Shown here: in pieces, positions 59,535-64,000 of the stretch
Layout of the letters: the number at the start of each line of letters is the position of its first letter
Numbering within the stretch: the first letter of the stretch is position 1
Source: JAJXZP01 sp963787185
Lineage (GTDB): Bacteria > Spirochaetota > Spirochaetia > Treponematales > Rectinemataceae
Reading direction: 5' to 3'
Length of the DNA: 64,000 bases
Assembly (NCBI GenBank): GCA_963787185.1
Contig: CAWBCC010000020.1
Span: 124,001-188,000 of the forward strand
Made by a program: the position numbers and the translations under genes
The notes under the pieces: generated by a model
Database searches by the model: none
What the model was told of the DNA's origin: nothing
What the model saw: the letters and a program-made list of their open reading frames with translations, nothing else

Positions 59535-59543
59535 GTCTTTCTC

Positions 59544-59782
59544 CGCAATTTATGGTGGTTCTTACTGCTTCGCAGTCGAATCTAAGGAAGTGAGCCAATT
59601 TCAAAACCCGGTTGGTTTTGAAATTGGCTTCGCATTTGCTCCGGTTTCTTCGAAACCGTGCGCGAATGCCGCAGTTTATGGTAGCTCTTTCAAAATGCGG
59701 ACGCATTTTGAAAGAGCCTCAAGTGATTGTCGTGTCGCTGCGCGACGATCCGACAAAATGCATCCGTATTTTGAACGAGCCT
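59544..59782 (-). repeat. 239-bp inverted repeat, left copy (palindromic repeat family)
   Basis: This copy is the inverse of 61084-61322, with 8 differences in 239 bases by my manual alignment. It contains four palindromic modules (CTGCTTCGCAG; GCCAATTTCAAAACC/GGTTTTGAAATTGGC; GGTTTC/GAAACC; CAAAATGCG/CGCATTTTG) and a linker carrying GTCGTGTCGC/GCGACGAT. It lies between mrp and the methyltransferase gene. Confidence 0.9.
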
Positions 59783-59884
59783 CCCTTGATTTATTGTCGC
59801 CTGAATGGGATATTTCAAGCATAAGCTCACAATAGGCGATCGGCGCTCCACTGTCAAGCGGAATGCGCCAAAGAAGGAGATTCG

Positions 59885-60457
59885 ATGCACCAGAAATTCG
59901 ATCCGCGCCACATGGCCCGCCTTGATTCGCCCGAGCGGCGCAGCATGCTGCCTCCGGAGCGCGTCTTGGCCGAATTCAGCCTCGAGCGAGGCGAAACCCT
60001 GCTCGATGTCGGCGCAGGCATCGGTTTTTTTTCGTTTCCGGCGGCCGGCATCGTCGGTCCGACGGGCCGCATCATAGCGATCGACAGCTCCGCTGAAATG
60101 GAAGCGGAGCTCAGGCGAAGAGTCGCGCTTTCGGGCCTCGCAAACTTGGAAACGAAGGTCAGCGGGGAATACGACTTCGGCGTAAACGACGAAGCCGCCG
60201 ATCTCGCCCTTCTGTGTACCGTGCTCCACGAGGTCGCGGAGCCCGTGCGCCTTTTGCGCGAAACCTTCCGCTCCCTCAAGGCTGGGGGGAGAATCGGCAT
60301 CGCCGAATGGCTTCCTTCCCACGTCGGCCATGGTCCGCATCCCGGGGCCCGCTTGGAACCCTCCGCTACCGGCGCCCTCGTAAAGGAGGCGGGCTTCCAT
60401 GTCGCCTGGTCCCGCGAGCTCAACGAGGCCGTCTACCTGCTCTACGCCACGAAGTGA
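59885..60457 (+). CDS. SAM-dependent methyltransferase (class I)
   Basis: A 190-residue methyltransferase of the type 11/UbiE-like class. Motif I is ETLLDVGAGIGFFSFPAAG (about 37-55), the acidic end of strand 2 is IIAIDSSAEM, and motif IV-like LALLCTVLHEVAEPVRLL follows. The substrate is not identifiable. A clear AAGGAG precedes the ATG. It is co-oriented with the Fur-type gene and both are enclosed by 239-bp inverted repeats. Confidence 0.85.
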   Translation: MHQKFDPRHMARLDSPERRSMLPPERVLAEFSLERGETLLDVGAGIGFFSFPAAGIVGPTGRIIAIDSSAEMEAELRRRVALSGLANLETKVSGEYDFGVNDEAADLALLCTVLHEVAEPVRLLRETFRSLKAGGRIGIAEWLPSHVGHGPHPGARLEPSATGALVKEAGFHVAWSRELNEAVYLLYATK

Positions 60458-60503
60458 TCGCCGGCGGCCCGGATCATGATGCCGCGGGCATGTCGTTTCG
60501 AGT

Positions 60504-60522
60504 AACGCAATTTTGTTGCATT
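60504..60522. promoter_or_regulatory. Candidate Fur/Zur-type operator
   Basis: AACGCAA (60504-60510) and TTGCATT (60516-60522) form an inverted repeat with one mismatch around TTTTG. It overlaps the -35 of the candidate fur promoter, the position expected for autorepression. The TGCAA half-site is like those of some Zur operators. Confidence 0.5.
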
Positions 60523-60544
60523 CTTTCGACGGCCATGGTATAAG
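60516..60544 (+). promoter_or_regulatory. Candidate promoter of the Fur-type gene
   Basis: TTGCAT (60516-60521) and TATAAG (60539-60544) are 17 bp apart. The -10 ends only 6 bases before the ATG at 60551, so a transcript from here would be leaderless or nearly so. Confidence 0.5.
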
Positions 60545-60550
60545 GCGAGC

Positions 60551-61039
60551 ATGATCGACGATCCGGAACCACAGGTCCTGCTGGAAGCTGCGGGCCTGCG
60601 CCCCACCGAGGTCCGGCAGCGTGTCCTGTCCGCGCTGCTGACCGCAGGTCGTTCTCTTTCGCATCGCGAGCTTGCCGAGCTTCTCGGGGGACTCGACCGC
60701 GTGACCATTTTTCGCTCCCTCAAACTCCTGAAGAGGTCCGCCCTGGTGCACGGGGTGCAGGGCATCGACGGCACGCTGCGCTATATCGTCAACCCTGCGG
60801 AGCGAAAGGGCTGTCCCGGCGGGCATCCCCATTTCCTCTGTCTGGAGTGCGGCGAGATGACCTGTCTCCTTGACCAGGAGCTGCAGCGCGTGCGCGTGTC
60901 GGAGGGAGCGGAGATTCGCGGTAAACAGCTGCTCGTCTATGGGATTTGCCCATCCTGCGCTCGCGCGAAGCGCGCACATGCCGCCCGAAAGTCCCATGCG
61001 GTCGAAGAGAAGACACCTTCGAAACGCCGAAAGCTTTGA
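60551..61039 (+). CDS. Fur family transcriptional regulator (Zur-like)
   Basis: A 162-residue metal-responsive repressor. The N-terminal winged helix (LRPTEVRQRVLSALLTAGRSLSHRELAELL...DRVTIFRSLKLLKRSALV, about 16-68) is followed by a dimerisation domain with HPHFLCLECGEMTCL and the second CxxC in YGICPSC, the structural zinc site. The two-CxxC pattern and the lack of an extended His cluster favour a Zur-type regulator, but Fur or PerR is possible. A TGCAA-type palindrome overlaps its promoter. Confidence 0.9.
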   Translation: MIDDPEPQVLLEAAGLRPTEVRQRVLSALLTAGRSLSHRELAELLGGLDRVTIFRSLKLLKRSALVHGVQGIDGTLRYIVNPAERKGCPGGHPHFLCLECGEMTCLLDQELQRVRVSEGAEIRGKQLLVYGICPSCARAKRAHAARKSHAVEEKTPSKRRKL

Positions 61040-61083
61040 AAGGCGCCCGGGCTTCGCCATGAGTTCGGGATATAGGGGGAAGA

Positions 61084-61322
61084 AGGCTCTTTCAGAATGC
61101 GGATGCATTTTGTCGGATCGTCGCGCAGCGACACGACAATCACTTGAGGCTCTTTCAAAATGCGGACGCATTTTGAAAGAGCTACCATAAACTGCGGCAT
61201 TTGCGCACGGTTTCGAAGAAACCGGAGCAAATGCGAAGCCAATTTCAAAACCAACCGGGTTTTGAAATTGGCTCACTTCCTTAGATTCGACTGCGAAGCA
61301 GTAAGAACTGCCATAAATTGCG
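61084..61322 (+). repeat. 239-bp inverted repeat, right copy (palindromic repeat family)
   Basis: The reverse complement of 59544-59782 with 8 differences. The first hairpin core reads CAAAATGCGGACGCATTTTG on the top strand in both copies, although the elements are inverted relative to each other; the hairpin itself is thus flipped in one of them. It ends 18 bases before the modA start and could carry its promoter. Confidence 0.9.
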
Positions 61323-61339
61323 CTCCTGGAGGTGTTCCC

Positions 61340-62101
61340 GTGAAGAAGTGGATTTTCGTAGTGCTGACGCTCGTCGCAGGCATCGCGCTTGCGGGAGCAC
61401 AGGAGACGGTAAGCGTGGCGGCCGCCGCGAATGTCAGCTCGGTAGCGCCCTCCCTGAGCGCCGCCTTCGCCGGGAAGTACCCCGCCTATCGGCTCGAGTT
61501 CAACTTCGGAGCCTCCGGAACGCTGGTCACCCAGATCCTCAACGGTGCGCCCTTCGAGGTCTTTCTTGCCGCGGACACGTCCTTTGCCCAGAAACTCGTC
61601 GATGCGGGAGAAACCGAGGGACCCGTCAGGATCTACGCGGTCGGCACCTTGATCCTTCTCACGACGAAGGATCTCGATCTCTCCAAGGGGCTTGCGATCC
61701 TGACCGATCCCTCGGTCGCCCAATTCGCCAACTGCAATCCCGAGACGGCGCCTTACGGCCGGGCGGCACAGGAAGCTCTCGTCAAGGCCGGACTATACGA
61801 ACGCGTGAAATCCAAGATAGTCATGGCGCAGGACGTCACGCAGGCCCTTCAATTCACCCTCACCGGCGCGGACGCGGGATTCGTGAACAAGTCGGCGCTC
61901 TATTCCAAGGCTCTGAAACCCTATGACGTCGAAGGAAAGTACTGGTTCGCCGTCGACCCGTCGCTCTATGCGCCCATCCGACAGGGCTTCGTGGTCATGA
62001 AGACTGCAGCGGCCTCTCCCGCGGTCGCCGCCTTCGTCGCCTTCCTCTCTTCTCCCGAAGCGAAGGCGGCATTCGCTTCCTACGGCTATGGGACTCCGTG
62101 A
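61340..62101 (+). CDS. modA: Molybdate ABC transporter substrate-binding protein
   Basis: A 253-residue periplasmic molybdate/tungstate-binding protein. The signal peptide VKKWIFVVLTLVAGIALAGA is followed by VSVAAAANVSSVAPSLSAAF, the block FNFGASGTLVTQILNGAPFEVFLAAD that contacts the oxyanion, and NPETAPYGRAAQEAL. The GTG start at 61340 is chosen because GGAGGTG precedes it; a longer open frame into the repeat is not a real extension. It is the first gene of modABC; its GTGA end overlaps modB. Confidence 0.95.
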   Translation: MKKWIFVVLTLVAGIALAGAQETVSVAAAANVSSVAPSLSAAFAGKYPAYRLEFNFGASGTLVTQILNGAPFEVFLAADTSFAQKLVDAGETEGPVRIYAVGTLILLTTKDLDLSKGLAILTDPSVAQFANCNPETAPYGRAAQEALVKAGLYERVKSKIVMAQDVTQALQFTLTGADAGFVNKSALYSKALKPYDVEGKYWFAVDPSLYAPIRQGFVVMKTAAASPAVAAFVAFLSSPEAKAAFASYGYGTP

Positions 62102-62766
62102 ATCTCGATTTCCTGCCTTTCTGGGTCTCGCTTCACCTCGGGCTGTGGGTTACGACCCTGCTTCTCGTCATCTGCTTTCCCCTCGCCTGGATATTCGCAC
62201 GCTCGACAGGCCGATGGGTGCCCTGGGTCGAGTCGACGGCCGCGCTGCCCCTCGTGCTCTCTCCGACCGTACTCGGTTTCTATCTCCTCATTCTGCTGTC
62301 GCCGAGGGGGGCGGTCGGACGATTCTTCTTGTCGACGTTCCACGTCCGACTGGCCTTTTCCTTCGCCGGCATAGTCGTCGCGGGCTGCGTCGCTTCCCTG
62401 CCCTTCATGCTTTCGGCGCTCAGGACCGGTATCCTATCGGTGCCGACACAGCTTCTCGATGCCTCGTACACGCTCGGAAAGGGCAGGGTCGAGACCATGG
62501 TTCGCGTCGTCATTCCGAATATGCGATCCGGCATCGTGGCGGGCATCGTCAATACCTTCGCCCACACGATAGGCGGATTCGGCGTCATCCTGATGGTCGG
62601 CGGCAGCCTGCCCGGCGTGACCAAAGTCGTGTCGATCGCCGTCTATGAGCGCGTCGAGAGCCTCGACTTCGGCAACGCTCATCTCTATTCCGCGATACTG
62701 GTGGTCATCAGCTATGTCGGCGTGCTCCTCTTGAACCGACTCCAGCGCCGGGAGGCGAGGCGTTAG
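62098..62766 (+). CDS. modB: Molybdate ABC transporter permease
   Basis: A 222-residue inner-membrane permease with about five hydrophobic helices and the EAA-type cytoplasmic loop LLDASYTLGKGRVETMVRVVIPNM, followed by AFAHT-like NTFAHTIGGFGVILMVGG that is typical of ModB. It starts at GTG overlapping the modA stop. It forms the channel for ModA-delivered molybdate. Confidence 0.94.
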   Translation: MNLDFLPFWVSLHLGLWVTTLLLVICFPLAWIFARSTGRWVPWVESTAALPLVLSPTVLGFYLLILLSPRGAVGRFFLSTFHVRLAFSFAGIVVAGCVASLPFMLSALRTGILSVPTQLLDASYTLGKGRVETMVRVVIPNMRSGIVAGIVNTFAHTIGGFGVILMVGGSLPGVTKVVSIAVYERVESLDFGNAHLYSAILVVISYVGVLLLNRLQRREARR

Positions 62767-62768
62767 GC

Positions 62769-63428
62769 GTGCTGTATTTCGACATCAAGAAGCGACTCAA
62801 AGCCGGCACCCAAGTCTTTCGCCTGGACGCCGCCTTCTGCCTCGAGGAGGGAAGCTTTCTCGGGATCCGCGGCGCATCGGGCAGCGGGAAGACGACACTT
62901 CTGCGCTGTCTCGCCGGACTCTGCCGCCCCGACTCGGGCGGCATCCGCATGGGGGACGACCTCTGGTATAGCTCGCGCCCGGCGGTTTTTCTGCAGCCCC
63001 AGCGCCGTTCGGTCGGCCTCGTGTTCCAGGACTACGCTCTCTTCCCGAATATGACGGTCTACGGCAATGTGTTCTATGCGACGGGCGACCGGCAGCGGAC
63101 GATGGAACTGCTCGAACTCACGAGATTGACCAAGCTCGAGCGCCATTTTCCGCACGAGCTTTCCGGGGGACAGAAGCAGCGCACGGCCCTTGCGCGGGCC
63201 CTCGGGAGAAGACCCAGGCTCCTGCTCCTCGACGAACCGCTCTCCGCCCTCGACGAAAGCCTCCGCTACTCGCTCGGCGACGAGCTCTGCAGGATTCAGC
63301 GCGAGACGGGCGTGACGGCCGTCCTCGTCAGCCACTCGCGCGAGGAGATCTCGCGGCTTTGCACGGAAGTGCTCGAGCTCGCCGATGGCCGAATCCTCGG
63401 AGCCGGCGCGGAGGACCGCTTCGATTAG
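62769..63428 (+). CDS. modC: Molybdate ABC transporter ATPase, short form
   Basis: A 219-residue ABC ATPase: Walker A GASGSGKTT, Q-loop FQDYALFPNMTVYGNV, signature LSGGQKQRTALARALG, Walker B LLLLDEPLSALD, and H-loop VLVSHSREE. Typical ModC (about 350 residues) has a C-terminal molybdate-binding TOBE/MOP domain, which is absent here, so feedback inhibition by molybdate may be missing. It starts with a GTG 3 bases after modB. Confidence 0.92.
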   Translation: MLYFDIKKRLKAGTQVFRLDAAFCLEEGSFLGIRGASGSGKTTLLRCLAGLCRPDSGGIRMGDDLWYSSRPAVFLQPQRRSVGLVFQDYALFPNMTVYGNVFYATGDRQRTMELLELTRLTKLERHFPHELSGGQKQRTALARALGRRPRLLLLDEPLSALDESLRYSLGDELCRIQRETGVTAVLVSHSREEISRLCTEVLELADGRILGAGAEDRFD

Positions 63429-63520
63429 CGAAGAAGCGTCGGCGTCGTCTGCACTCAATCGTCTCCCCGAACCGCACGCGTGACATATGTGCGCGGCGAT
63501 GATCGCGCGAGGAGGACGGT

Positions 63521-63907
63521 GTGAACTCACTCAACAGCATTCTACTCGAGGGGAATTTGGTCCGTGATCCCGAGAGCAAGACTCTCGCCACGGGAACCAA
63601 GGTTTGCGACTTCACCGTCGCTTCGGACCGCTTCTACAAGCAGAACGAGGAGATGGAGAAGGAGGTATCTTACTTCGACATCGAAGCCTGGGCGCGGCTT
63701 GGGCAGGCCTGCTCGGAAAATCTCAAGAAAGGCAGGGGCGTACGAGTCGTAGGAAGGCTCAAACAGGATCGCTGGGTCGATCCCGAAGGGAAGCCTCGGT
63801 CCAAGGTGAAGATAGTCGCCGAGCACGTGGAGTTCAAGCCGCAAAAGGCTCCGGCCCAGGCCGATGGTCAAAAGGGCGAGCCCCAGGAGATCCAGGCCGT
63901 ATTCTAG
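63521..63907 (+). CDS. ssb: Single-stranded DNA-binding protein
   Basis: A 128-residue OB-fold protein. LNSILLEGNLVRDPE at the N-terminus, VCDFTVASDRFYK, VSYFDIEAWARLGQACSENLKKGRGVRVVGRLKQDRW and the short C-terminal tail are typical of bacterial SSB. The usual acidic DDIPF-like tip is replaced by QEIQAVF, so interactions through the C-terminal tip may differ. It starts at GTG after GAGGAGG. It is followed by a terminator that belongs to the palindromic repeat family. Confidence 0.93.
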   Translation: MNSLNSILLEGNLVRDPESKTLATGTKVCDFTVASDRFYKQNEEMEKEVSYFDIEAWARLGQACSENLKKGRGVRVVGRLKQDRWVDPEGKPRSKVKIVAEHVEFKPQKAPAQADGQKGEPQEIQAVF

Positions 63908-63942
63908 GCTCGATCGACCGGCCTGCAGCCGTGTAGGCGGTT

Positions 63943-63984
63943 AAGGCTCGCACGAAGTGCGGAAGCATTTCGCGCGAGCCTTTT
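63943..63984 (+). terminator. Terminator after ssb, of palindromic-repeat-like form
   Basis: AAGGCTCGC..GAA.TGC and GCA.TTC..GCGAGCCTT pair around loop GGAA and are followed by TTTTC. The GGCTC outer stem and GGAN loop match the other palindromic repeats, but here a T run gives it terminator form. Confidence 0.75.
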
Positions 63985-64000
63985 CATTTGAAAGCCGATC

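Noticed and set aside
61160..61339. A 60-codon N-terminal extension of modA running through the inverted repeat
   Set aside because: The extension is the translation of the palindromic repeat, and a strong GGAGGTG plus GTG and a signal peptide mark the true start at 61340.
1..64000. tRNA or rRNA genes
   Set aside because: I scanned the intergenic gaps for TTCGA-type T-arm patterns and cloverleaf structures and found none convincing; a tRNA covariance search would be decisive.

Overview
The window is a high-GC bacterial chromosome segment, densely coding on both strands, with no rRNA or tRNA gene that I could recognise. It looks like a spirochaete of the Spirochaetales/Treponema-like type. 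The basis is a giant coiled-coil protein of the spirochaete SpiroCoCo kind (7086-10319), a DUF1015 protein, an S21 protein with a long basic tail, and a PASTA protein/PriA/fmt/def housekeeping block. This taxonomic call is inference from gene families, not from a marker gene.

Layout. 1-787: truncated type I restriction methylase gene (hsdM). 1103-10319: TPR protein, lipoprotein aminopeptidase, histidine phosphatase, RluA-type pseudouridine synthase, purine nucleoside phosphorylase, SRPBCC protein, MerR regulator and SpiroCoCo protein. 10407-18244: rpsU, a DUF192 lipoprotein, then def-fmt-PASTA protein-RMND1-like-uracil DNA glycosylase-priA, tightly packed with stop/start overlaps. 18231-29448: a sugar-acid catabolic locus: FGGY kinase, DeoR regulator, ribose-type ABC importer (binding protein, permease, ATPase, permease), then ulaD, ulaG and, on the opposite strand, ulaE plus a HAD phosphatase. 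29609-41952: SpoIIE-type phosphatase with TPRs, beta-helix protein, acetate kinase, LsrG-like monooxygenase, Fe-type alcohol dehydrogenase, Nif3-like protein, lspA with a small membrane partner, DUF1015 protein, old yellow enzyme, nitronate monooxygenase and secreted MsrAB. 42077-46823: a resident recQ gene broken by a nonsense codon and by a roughly 3.3-kb AT-richer insert that carries a second intact recQ and an orphan PoNi-type immunity gene. 46961-49088: ExbB-ExbD-TonB-like energy transducer. 49535-50523: ECF sigma factor and small membrane protein. 50588-56633: GntR-controlled flavoenzyme operon (GlpA-like, GlpB-like, DUF1667, alkyl-DHAP-synthase-like). 56922-59534: carboxymuconolactone decarboxylase-like protein, DUF134-NifX fusion, NifX-like protein and Mrp ATPase. 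59544-61322: two 239-bp inverted repeats enclosing a methyltransferase and a Fur-type regulator. 61340-63907: modABC and ssb.

The most interesting system is the 18-29 kb locus. UlaD, UlaG and UlaE are the enzymes of phosphorylative L-ascorbate breakdown. The usual phosphorylating PTS importer (UlaABC) is absent from the window; an ABC importer and an FGGY kinase stand in its place. This suggests uptake of free ascorbate (or a relative) followed by a dedicated cytoplasmic kinase. Other items worth attention are the recQ-in-recQ insertion, a family of covarying palindromic repeats, the inverted repeats around the Fur gene, and an apparent AUC start codon in rpsU.
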